DNA from: Paraburkholderia sp. Ac-20340
Lineage (GTDB): Bacteria > Pseudomonadota > Gammaproteobacteria > Burkholderiales > Burkholderiaceae
DNA: 64,000 nucleotides
Assembly: GCF_017104965.1 (NCBI RefSeq)
Contig: NZ_JAAGPR010000001.1
Span: 62,001-126,000 of the forward strand
Direction of reading: 5' to 3'
Below the pieces are notes generated by a model. That model was not told the origin of the DNA. It made no database searches and saw only the letters and a program-made list of their open reading frames with translations. Each line of letters begins with the position of its first letter. Positions within the stretch are counted from its first letter, which is position 1. The position numbers were made by a program, and so were the translations under genes. Below, in pieces: positions 55,119 through 62,919 of this stretch.

Positions 55119-55805
55119 ATGAAACTGACTACCCGATACACCTGCCTCACGGTACTGACGGCCATGGCGCTCGCTGCTTCGGCATGCAGTCGCGGTTCGA
55201 CCGGCGGCGAGCCGAAGAGCTTCGGCACGAGTGCCGACAGCAAGTGGGACGATCCGAATATCGACATCATTACGGCGGGTTCGTACAACTACACCGACTA
55301 CGACATTTACGGCGTCTATCTGCTGCCGCTCAATGCGAAGAGCCTCGACGATGCGGCGAGTGCCAACGGCGCGAGCGCCACGCCGCAGTCTTATACGCAA
55401 TGGGAAGGCGGGCCAGGCGGTCAGCCCAGTCTTGCCTGGGACTTCCGCTGGAAAACGCCGCTGAAGATGAAGGTGTGGTGGCAGCGCGTGGTCGATGCGA
55501 AGCTGTACGCATCGAGCAAGAACTACGACGCGTACACCCAACGGGAATCCGAACCCGGTACGGCTTGGTGCGAGGGTGAGATCACCATTACGCAACCGCC
55601 CCTCAAGGATAAGACCAGCGGCATTCTGCTGCACTTCTTTCCCGACGGGCGTGTTGAAGGCGACATGAATTTCGTGATCGACCGTCAGCCGGTAAAGGTC
55701 GATATCGCCCGGCGCAACGAGCAGCCCAAGCTGAGCGGGCGCGCGTGCCTGAAGGAAATATCCAATCCGCTCTATGGGCGCAAGAAGCCCGTTCACTGGA
55801 ACTGA
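55119..55805 (+). CDS. DUF3304-like lipoprotein, probable Tle immunity protein
   Basis: 228 residues. The signal MKLTTRYTCLTVLTAMALAASAC ends in a lipobox, giving a lipidated Cys in the periplasm. The mature domain (about 45-220: NYTDYDIYGVYLLPLNAKSL, WDFRWKTPLKMKVWWQRV, TAWCEGEITITQPP, ILLHFFPDGRVEGDM) matches the DUF3304 family. Such lipoproteins sit beside T6SS phospholipase effectors and are taken as immunity proteins that block the lipase in the periplasm. The gene precedes the effector by 25 nt, so immunity is made before the toxin. Confidence 0.82.
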   Translation: MKLTTRYTCLTVLTAMALAASACSRGSTGGEPKSFGTSADSKWDDPNIDIITAGSYNYTDYDIYGVYLLPLNAKSLDDAASANGASATPQSYTQWEGGPGGQPSLAWDFRWKTPLKMKVWWQRVVDAKLYASSKNYDAYTQRESEPGTAWCEGEITITQPPLKDKTSGILLHFFPDGRVEGDMNFVIDRQPVKVDIARRNEQPKLSGRACLKEISNPLYGRKKPVHWN

Positions 55806-55830
55806 ATGGGCATCCGCACGGAGTAAAACA

Positions 55831-57555
55831 ATGAGCAATGCGCCCATCATCCGACGCATCACCGACCTGACGCCGAGGGACAGCCAGACTCGCAATAAAC
55901 AGCGGGAGGCGCTGGACTCGTCGGACAAAGACAATTGCAAGGTGTGTCCCAAGCCGGTGTGGTTCTCGGCATTTTTTGACGGTACGGGCAATAACTTCCA
56001 GGCTGACGGCAACGGCTCGACGAAGGCCGACGCGGTCCAGTACAGCAATATCGCGAAGCTCTGGCAGTTTGCGCACGTCGAAGACGGGGCCATGCCGCGA
56101 ACCGTGCGCCGCTATATCGAGGGCGTTGGCACGCCGTGCGCCAAGGTCGGCGATTCGGGCGGCGGCCTGGACAAGGCGCTCGGGATGGCTTCGGCGCGCA
56201 AAGGCGAATTGCGGCTTCGCTGGATGCTCAATGAACTGAACAAACACGTCGGCACTCACATGCCGGCTGTCAGCCAGATCAATATTTCGGTGTTCGGCTT
56301 CTCGCGCGGCGCAACCGAAGCGCGGGCCTTCGTGCGCATGCTGACCGAACATCTGGCCGAAGCAGAAGGAAATAAGCTGTGGTGGCGACAGAAGAACATG
56401 AACGGAACGCGCCCCGAGGTCGTGGTTTACTTCTTGGGGATTCTCGACACGGTTGCTTCGACCGGGTTTGGCGGCAGCAAGCTCGAGTCGAACCTGGAAT
56501 GGAGCCTTGGGCCGGTGTTGGGAGGGGCTCTCTATGGCTTCGTCGATGAAGGCGGACACGCGGCATGGGCCAACGACCTGCGCATTCCCGCTTACGTACG
56601 TCAGTGCGTTCACTTCGTTGCTTCGCACGAGTGCCGCGAGAAATTTCCCAGCGATTCGGTGCGCGAGGATCAAACAGTCCCGTCGAATTGTGTGGAAACG
56701 TATTACCCCGGCATGCACTCCGATGTCGGCGGTGGCTACACGAGCAATAGCCAGGAAGGGCGCACCAACGAACTGGCCAATGTGCCCTTGAATAACCTGT
56801 ATATCGAGGCATGGAAGGCCGGTGTGCCGCTTAAGCCCCCGGCACAGGTGATGGAGACAGCCGGCGCTTTGTTTGCGATTTCTCCCGAGCTGGAAGACCT
56901 CTGGAATGTCTATATGGCCCAGGGCAACGAACAGGCGAGCGGTCCTGCACCGGGCGGTTCCCGCCTGGAAACGCACGTCATCTGGCACATGAACCGCTAT
57001 TACCAATGGCGTGCAAGCCGCAGCCGGCGTTTGCACGACGGTCGTCTGAAGCCGCCCGGCGGCGTCGATCACTACATGGCGATCACGGACGCGGAATGGA
57101 ACGATGACACGGATCAAATCCGTCGCATGGCCGGTGGTTTCCTGACGTCGACTATTTCCGACCAGATGAAAGCGATTGATGCGGCGACTCGTGTCAACGG
57201 CAACTGGCTCGGCGGCCTCGATCCGACGCTGCGCCAGAAGTTCGACCGCTTCTTCGACCTCTACGTGCACGACTCAATCGCAGGCTTCAAGAACCAGATG
57301 GCGGACAGCTACGTGAGCTTCGCTGAGGCGAGCCGCTGGACAACGAGCCGCCGCTACTTCATGGGCAAGCGGGACAAAAAGTTTCTGTACTGGACCTATG
57401 CGGGCGACAAGGCCGAGCAGGCCGCGACGCAAGCTGCGATGCTCGATCCGGCAAAGTCGTCGCAAACGGGCGCAACGGCGGATGCTCAACTGGCCAGCAA
57501 CCAACCGGCGGCGACGGGGCAGGCTGCGCTGGCCGACGCGACATCGGCGGCATAA
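55831..57555 (+). CDS. T6SS phospholipase effector, Tle1-type (DUF2235)
   Basis: A 574-residue alpha/beta-hydrolase of the DUF2235/Tle1 class. The N-terminal FFDGTGNNF (48-56) opens the domain. The nucleophile elbow GFSRG is at 156-160 (Ser158), GILDTVAS contains Asp206, and PGMHSDVGGGY contains His296 and Asp298. Ser-Asp-His are the candidate catalytic residues. Tle1 enzymes hydrolyse phospholipids in the target cell after delivery on VgrG. The C-terminal 70 residues are Ala/Gln/Thr-rich and probably unstructured. GGAG precedes ATG 55831. It is the last gene of the VgrG-DUF4123-lipoprotein-lipase unit. Confidence 0.9.
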   Translation: MSNAPIIRRITDLTPRDSQTRNKQREALDSSDKDNCKVCPKPVWFSAFFDGTGNNFQADGNGSTKADAVQYSNIAKLWQFAHVEDGAMPRTVRRYIEGVGTPCAKVGDSGGGLDKALGMASARKGELRLRWMLNELNKHVGTHMPAVSQINISVFGFSRGATEARAFVRMLTEHLAEAEGNKLWWRQKNMNGTRPEVVVYFLGILDTVASTGFGGSKLESNLEWSLGPVLGGALYGFVDEGGHAAWANDLRIPAYVRQCVHFVASHECREKFPSDSVREDQTVPSNCVETYYPGMHSDVGGGYTSNSQEGRTNELANVPLNNLYIEAWKAGVPLKPPAQVMETAGALFAISPELEDLWNVYMAQGNEQASGPAPGGSRLETHVIWHMNRYYQWRASRSRRLHDGRLKPPGGVDHYMAITDAEWNDDTDQIRRMAGGFLTSTISDQMKAIDAATRVNGNWLGGLDPTLRQKFDRFFDLYVHDSIAGFKNQMADSYVSFAEASRWTTSRRYFMGKRDKKFLYWTYAGDKAEQAATQAAMLDPAKSSQTGATADAQLASNQPAATGQAALADATSAA

Positions 57556-57633
57556 GGACAGCGGTGCAAATGGGACTGGCGCCTTTGGGCGCTGGTTCTT
57601 TCTCTTTCAGCCGGGGCGTTGCGGTGTCTCGTC

Positions 57634-58536
57634 TTAAGCAGGACGCGTGGCATTTTGCGCGCGCACAATCTCCACCAACCGCTGCGCCGCTGCCGAAAGA
57701 TACCCATCATTCCGATGCACGACACCAAACTCCCGCGTCATCGTCGTAGCGGGATTGGGCAGTTCCACCAAAGCAGGCGTAAACCGCCCGGCCTCCAGAT
57801 TCCGCCGCGAAATAAAGCTCAACAACCCAGTCTCGGCAATCAACCTCGGCACAGCCGCAATCGAACTGGTCATCACCGCAGCCTTGGGCGCGGGCAGCCC
57901 ATGAGCCGCAAACACGCCCTCGAGCCACTGCCTGGTCGCCACCGACTGCGCCGGCAGCACCCACCCGCAAGCGGCCATCGCTTCCAGCGTCGCTTTTTTG
58001 CCGGCCAGCGGATGCGAAGCACTCGCCGCCACCACCACGTCGTCGGCGAGAATGGGAATCTGCACTAACGCCTCGTCATGCGCCCCAAGCGGCCCAATGA
58101 CCACATCCAGCAGCCGCTTGCGCAACGCCTCCTGCAGCACATCGTTCATGCCGATCTGCAACTCCACCACAACAGCCGGCGCCTCCTCGTGCAACACGCG
58201 GCAGGCCGTCGGCATGATGAATTCGGCGATCGTTGCGGCCGCACCCACTTTCACCAGCCCCGACAACCCCGCGCCCAGCGAAGCAATCTCGCGCTGCGTT
58301 TCATCGAGCGTGCGTTCGACCAGCCGCACGCGTTCCTGCAACAGCCGCCCCGCATCGGTCAGACGAATCCCGCGCCCGCTGCGCTCGAACAGCGCCGCTC
58401 CGTAAGTCTCCTCAAGCCGGTCGATACATTTCGACAAAGCCGGCTGCGTCACATGCAAGGCCTCCGCGGCCCGCCCCAGATGCCCCAGCTCCGCGACCTT
58501 CGCGAAATACATCAAATCGCGCACCTGCAGGTTCAT
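57634..58536 (-). CDS. LysR-family transcriptional regulator
   Basis: A 300-residue LTTR. NLQVRDLMYFAKVAELGHLGRAAEALHVTQPALSKCIDRLEETYGAALFERSGRG is a well-formed HTH, and the effector domain is complete. ATG 58536 is used; another ATG lies two codons earlier. It is divergent from the hydroxyacid dehydrogenase operon, with 129 nt between the starts. By the usual logic it regulates that operon in response to one of its acids. Confidence 0.92.
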   Translation of the reverse strand: MNLQVRDLMYFAKVAELGHLGRAAEALHVTQPALSKCIDRLEETYGAALFERSGRGIRLTDAGRLLQERVRLVERTLDETQREIASLGAGLSGLVKVGAAATIAEFIMPTACRVLHEEAPAVVVELQIGMNDVLQEALRKRLLDVVIGPLGAHDEALVQIPILADDVVVAASASHPLAGKKATLEAMAACGWVLPAQSVATRQWLEGVFAAHGLPAPKAAVMTSSIAAVPRLIAETGLLSFISRRNLEAGRFTPALVELPNPATTMTREFGVVHRNDGYLSAAAQRLVEIVRAQNATRPA

Positions 58537-58665
58537 GACCATGTCGAATCCATAGCTAACAGGAATGGAAAGATGAAAAAACGAAAATAGACATTATGAG
58601 TCGTGGTGTCAACAATGACGACAGGCAAGCACCACGCCATCGAGATCAACAAGGAGACACCCAGC

Positions 58666-59667
58666 ATGGCCTTTCGCATCCTCGTCACCGCGCCGCGCCT
58701 CGCGCCTGCTGGCCAGCGCGTGCTGGCGGCCGCGCAGTGCGAGACCGTCTATATCGACGACGCCCAGAACGCCGCACAGGTCGCGCACATTCTCGCGACG
58801 CAGCCCATCGACGCGGTCATTTCGCGCACCGTCGATCTGTCCGGCGCGGCCATCGCGGCCTGCCCGACGCTGCGTGTGATCTGCAAACACGGTGTAGGCG
58901 TGACCAATATCGATGTCGATGCCGCCACGCAGCGCGGCATTCCCGTGTTCACGACGCCCGGCACCAACACGCATTCGGTCGCCGAACTGGCGATCGGCTT
59001 GATGCTGGCCGCCGCGCGCAAGCTCAACTTCTACGACAGCGAACTGCGCGCGGGCCGCTGGACCCGCACGGGCGATGGCCGTCAGTTGCATGGCCGCACG
59101 CTCGGTCTGGTCGGCTATGGGCAGATCGGCAAGCGCGTCGCGGCGATTGCGCACGCGCTCGGCATGAATGTGCGCGCGTTCGACCCTGTCGCGAAGCCGG
59201 CCGATGCGCAGCCCTTCGTCACGCTCGAACGCTCGCTGAACGATCTGCTCGCCCATGCCGATGTGCTGAGCCTGCATTGCCCCGTGAACGCACACACGCG
59301 CAATCTGCTCGATGCGCAGGCCATCGCGCGTTTGCCCGATGGCGCGATCGTCATCAACACGGCGCGTGGCGAACTCATCGACGAAAGCGCGCTCGTGGAT
59401 GCGCTGCGCAGCGGCAAGCTCGCCGCCGCCGGTCTCGATACGTTCCGCAACGAGCCGTTGCCCGCTGGCGATCCGCTCGCCGCGCTGCCCAATGTGGTGC
59501 TCACGCCGCACGTGGGCGGCTCGACGCCGGATGCGCTCGACGCCGTAGCGGTATCGGCGGCCGAAACCTGTCTGCGCTATCTGCGCGGCGAGCCGCTCGA
59601 CGCCGCCGCCTGCGTGAACCCCGCCGCCCTCACTCTTTCTCACGCTGATTCAAAGGTCATCGCATGA
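58666..59667 (+). CDS. D-2-hydroxyacid dehydrogenase (NAD-dependent family)
   Basis: A 333-residue D-isomer-specific 2-hydroxyacid dehydrogenase. The NAD motif GYGQIG is at residues 150-155; active-site Arg234 (NTARGELI), Glu263 (FRNEPLP) and His282 (TPHVGGST) are all present. It is close to PGDH/glyoxylate-reductase-type members without an ACT domain. AAGGAGACACCCAGC precedes ATG 58666. It is the first gene of the terminal operon; the RraA-like gene overlaps its end by ATGA. It likely interconverts a 2-oxo acid and a 2-hydroxy acid. Confidence 0.93.
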   Translation: MAFRILVTAPRLAPAGQRVLAAAQCETVYIDDAQNAAQVAHILATQPIDAVISRTVDLSGAAIAACPTLRVICKHGVGVTNIDVDAATQRGIPVFTTPGTNTHSVAELAIGLMLAAARKLNFYDSELRAGRWTRTGDGRQLHGRTLGLVGYGQIGKRVAAIAHALGMNVRAFDPVAKPADAQPFVTLERSLNDLLAHADVLSLHCPVNAHTRNLLDAQAIARLPDGAIVINTARGELIDESALVDALRSGKLAAAGLDTFRNEPLPAGDPLAALPNVVLTPHVGGSTPDALDAVAVSAAETCLRYLRGEPLDAAACVNPAALTLSHADSKVIA

Positions 59668-60365
59668 ACGCACTCCAGGATCGGGCCGGCTGGCCCGCAG
59701 GTTTCTTCGTCGGCCAACGCACGCAACTGCCGAGCGCGGCGCAGATCGAGGCGTTCCGCAGCGTGCCGGTCGCGCACGCGGGCGATTGCATGGGCCGCAG
59801 CACCGGCGCCTACGGGCTCAACGCCTATCACCATTCGATCTCGCTGACGATGTGCGGCCCGGCCATCACAGTGCGCGTGCGTCCCGGCGACAACATGATG
59901 ATTCACAAGGCGATCGAACTGGCGCAGCCCGGCGATGTGATCGTCGTCGATGGCGGCGGCGATCTGACCCAGGCGCTGATCGGCGGGCTGATGCGCACCT
60001 CGGCGCTCACGAAGAAGATTGGCGGCTTTGTGATCGACGGCGCGATCCGCGATCTGGCCGAGTGGGCCGAAGGCGGCATTCCCGTCTACGCGCGCGGCCA
60101 TACGTTTCGCGGCCCGAGCAAGGAAGGCCCCGGCGAAGTGAATGTGCCGATCGCCTGTGCGGGCATGATCGTGAATCCCGGCGATCTGATCCTGGGCGAC
60201 GCCGATGGCGTGATCGCCGTGCCGGTCGATCGGCTCGATACGCTGCTGCCGCTGGTGCGCGCGCATGCGGACAAGGAAGACACGATCCGCGCGACCAATG
60301 CATCGGGGACGGCCGACCCGGAGCGCTTCAACGCGCTGCTGCGCAAGAAGGGCTGCCCGGTTTAG
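59664..60365 (+). CDS. RraA/HMG-aldolase family protein
   Basis: 233 residues of the RraA-like fold shared by 4-hydroxy-4-methyl-2-oxoglutarate/4-carboxy-4-hydroxy-2-oxoadipate aldolases and oxaloacetate decarboxylases. VAHAGDCMGRSTGA, GDVIVVDGGGDLTQALIGGLM and GFVIDGAIRDLAEW supply the usual substrate- and metal-binding residues (the Arg-Asp pair in DGAIRD). Overlap with the dehydrogenase (ATGA) indicates coupled translation. In this context aldol cleavage or decarboxylation of a hydroxy-oxo acid is more likely than RNase regulation. Confidence 0.9.
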   Translation: MNALQDRAGWPAGFFVGQRTQLPSAAQIEAFRSVPVAHAGDCMGRSTGAYGLNAYHHSISLTMCGPAITVRVRPGDNMMIHKAIELAQPGDVIVVDGGGDLTQALIGGLMRTSALTKKIGGFVIDGAIRDLAEWAEGGIPVYARGHTFRGPSKEGPGEVNVPIACAGMIVNPGDLILGDADGVIAVPVDRLDTLLPLVRAHADKEDTIRATNASGTADPERFNALLRKKGCPV

Positions 60366-60414
60366 GCGCGATTGCAGGTAAGGCATCCTTAAAAACAAAA
60401 CAGGAGACAAGGCT

Positions 60415-61911
60415 ATGCAATCGAGCACCCCAGCCGCGCTCGCGCATGAATCGGGCGCATCGTCCGATTCGGGCGACGTTCGCCGCGCCGCCGCGCAGGC
60501 GGCTCAACTGGCGCCCGAGGTCCACGCGCGCCAGATTTCGGCGCGGCTCGACCGGCTGCCGCCCAGCGCGCCCGTGTGGCTTTTGATCGGCGCGCTCGCG
60601 CTGGGCGGCTGGTTCGAGATCTATGACATGTTCCTCACGGCCTATATCGGCCCGGGGCTCGTCAAGGCCGGTATTTTCAGCAAGACGACGGCCTCGATAT
60701 TCGATCTCGGCGGTCTGGGGGCGTTCGTCGCGGCGCTGTTTCTCGGGCTTTTTATCGGCACGATTGGCGTGGCGTTTATCGCGGACCGCATGGGCCGCCG
60801 GCGCGTGTTTGTCGGCGCGCTGCTGTGCTACACGTTCGCCGCCGTGATGATGTCGCTGCAAAGCGAGCCGGGCTGGGTGGTGTTCTGGCGCGTGGTCGCG
60901 GGCATCGGCGTGGGCGCGGAACTGGTGACCATCGACGCCTATGTCTCGGAGTTCGTGCCCGCGCGTCTGCGCGGCCGTGCCTTCGCTTTCGTGCAGGCGA
61001 TCCAGTACACCTCGATTCCGACCATCGCGTTTCTCTCGTGGCAACTCGTGCCGATCGCGCCCTTCGGTCAGGACGGCTGGCGCTGGGTCGTGTGGATCGG
61101 CTGCTCGGGCGCGGTGTTCGTCTGGCTGATCCGCCTGGGTTTGCCGGAAAGCCCGCGCTGGCTGATCCAGCACGGCCGCACCGCGGAAGCCGAAGCGATT
61201 GTCGCGCGCCTGGAGCGCCGTATCGAGCGCGCAACGGGCAAACCGCTGCCTGCTGCAAAAATCGAGAATGTTGCGCCCGCAACGTCATCGTCAACGCCCG
61301 CAGCTACCAGCGACGATAGCCCCTGGAGCGCACGTTACCGCCGTCGCACGATCATGCTGCTGGTGTTCAACTTCTTCCAGTCGATTGGCTATTACGGCTT
61401 CGCAAGCTGGGTGCCCACGTTGCTGGCAGAAAAAGGCGTCACGCTCACGCACAGCCTCTGGTACTCGTTCCTGATCGCGATTGCGAGCCCGCTTGGGCCT
61501 TTGCTCTCGATGCTGATCGCCGATCGTGTCGAGCGTAAATGGCTGATTGTCGGCGCCGCGGCGGCGATGGCGGTGCTCGGCGTGATCTTCGCGCAGCAGC
61601 GCGCGCCGATGCTGCTCGTCGCCATGGGTCTGCTGATGACGCTGGCGGGCAACTGCATGACGTTCTCGTACCGCACGTATCAGGCCGAACTGTTTCCGAC
61701 CCGCATGCGGGCACGCGCGATCGGCCTTGTGTATTCGGCGAGCCGGATCAGCGCGATGCTGTCGGGTTTCATGATTGGTTTTTTCCTGCGCCATCTGGGC
61801 GTGCCGGGCGTGTTCGCGCTGATCGCCGGTTCCATGTTCGTCGTAGTCCTGACGATTGGACTCTTCGGCCCGCGTTCACGGGGTCTCAGTCTCGAACAGA
61901 TTTCGGGTTGA
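60415..61911 (+). CDS. MFS transporter (metabolite:H+ symporter-like)
   Basis: A 498-residue carrier with twelve hydrophobic segments and a charged 50-residue N-terminal tail. GWFEIYDMFLTAYIGPGLVKAG and the motif DRMGRRRVFVGALL resemble sugar/acid symporters. VTIDAYVSEFVPARLRGRAFAFV and LGLPESPRWL are typical too. CAGGAGACAAG precedes the ATG. It is the third gene of the lactone/hydroxyacid operon and the probable importer of its substrate. Confidence 0.88.
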   Translation: MQSSTPAALAHESGASSDSGDVRRAAAQAAQLAPEVHARQISARLDRLPPSAPVWLLIGALALGGWFEIYDMFLTAYIGPGLVKAGIFSKTTASIFDLGGLGAFVAALFLGLFIGTIGVAFIADRMGRRRVFVGALLCYTFAAVMMSLQSEPGWVVFWRVVAGIGVGAELVTIDAYVSEFVPARLRGRAFAFVQAIQYTSIPTIAFLSWQLVPIAPFGQDGWRWVVWIGCSGAVFVWLIRLGLPESPRWLIQHGRTAEAEAIVARLERRIERATGKPLPAAKIENVAPATSSSTPAATSDDSPWSARYRRRTIMLLVFNFFQSIGYYGFASWVPTLLAEKGVTLTHSLWYSFLIAIASPLGPLLSMLIADRVERKWLIVGAAAAMAVLGVIFAQQRAPMLLVAMGLLMTLAGNCMTFSYRTYQAELFPTRMRARAIGLVYSASRISAMLSGFMIGFFLRHLGVPGVFALIAGSMFVVVLTIGLFGPRSRGLSLEQISG

Positions 61912-61983
61912 TAACAGCCTGAATTCAGGCCTTGTTTTCAGGCCTCGAATTCAGGTTCGCTTCGCCTCGCTTGAGGGCACTAC

Positions 61984-62907
61984 ATGTTCTATCTCGATCA
62001 ACCGCCGCGCGTGATTGAAACGCGGGTTTTCTCCTCGATGCCGGAGCGCTTTCGCCAGACCGGCATCGGCTCCGCCTGGGCCAATGCCAACAAGTCAGGC
62101 CAGAGCGTCGACAGCTTTCTCGAAGGCCCGGCGTTCGATGCGCAAGGCCGTTTGTATGTCGTCGATATTCCTTTCGGGCGCATTTTTCGCATCGACCGCG
62201 AAGGCGAGTGGACGCTCGTTGCGCAATACGACGGCGAGCCCAATGGCCTGAAGTTTCACCCGGACGGCCGCATTCTGATCGCGGATTATCGCAACGGCAT
62301 CCTGCAGCTCGATGCGCAAAGCGGCCGCGTAGAACCGCTGCTGACCTCGCGCAACGGCGAATCGTTCAAGGGCTGCAACGATCTGGCGATTGCGGCGAAC
62401 GGCGATATCTATTTCACCGATCAAGGCCAAACCGGCTTGCAGGATCCATCGGGCCGCGTTTATCGTCTGCGCCCCGACGGCCGCCTCGACTGTCTGATTT
62501 CGAATGGCGTGAGCCCGAACGGTCTCGTGCTCGATCCGTCCGGCCGCGTGCTGTTCGTGGCGATGACACGCGATAACGCAGTCTGGCGCGTGCCCTTGCT
62601 CGATAGCGGCGGCACGGCAAAAGTAGGGCGTTTCTGCACGCTATTCGGCACCAGCGGCCCCGACGGCCTCGCGATGGACGAAGCCGGCAATCTCTATGTC
62701 GCGCATGCTTCGCTGGGACATGTGTTCGTCTTCGCGCCCAACGGCGCGTGCATTGCGCGCGTGCAATCGTGCGCGGGCGAGACGGTGACGAATCTTGCCT
62801 TTGGCGGGCCGCAACGCCGCCAGATCTTTATCACCGAATCGAAAAGCGGCAAGGTGCTGGTCGCCGATGTCGGGCAGCCCGGCATTGCCTTGCCTCGTCT
62901 GCTTTAA
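61984..62907 (+). CDS. SMP-30/gluconolactonase-family protein
   Basis: A 307-residue six-bladed propeller hydrolase. The metal-site residues fit Glu in FLEGPAFDAQGRLYVVD, Asn in FKGCNDLAIAANGDIYFTD, Asn in VSPNGLVLD and Asp in TSGPDGLAMDEAGNLYVA. The family opens sugar lactones to aldonic acids. No signal peptide, so it acts in the cytoplasm. It follows the MFS gene by 72 nt and precedes the alpha-hydroxyacid oxidase by 12 nt; together they suggest uptake of a lactone, hydrolysis and then oxidation. Confidence 0.9.
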   Translation: MFYLDQPPRVIETRVFSSMPERFRQTGIGSAWANANKSGQSVDSFLEGPAFDAQGRLYVVDIPFGRIFRIDREGEWTLVAQYDGEPNGLKFHPDGRILIADYRNGILQLDAQSGRVEPLLTSRNGESFKGCNDLAIAANGDIYFTDQGQTGLQDPSGRVYRLRPDGRLDCLISNGVSPNGLVLDPSGRVLFVAMTRDNAVWRVPLLDSGGTAKVGRFCTLFGTSGPDGLAMDEAGNLYVAHASLGHVFVFAPNGACIARVQSCAGETVTNLAFGGPQRRQIFITESKSGKVLVADVGQPGIALPRLL

Positions 62908-62919
62908 AGCGAGCGCACC

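Noticed and set aside
55603..57270. 555-codon minus-strand frame opposite the Tle1 gene
   Set aside because: Antisense shadow; the plus strand has the GFSRG elbow and family order.
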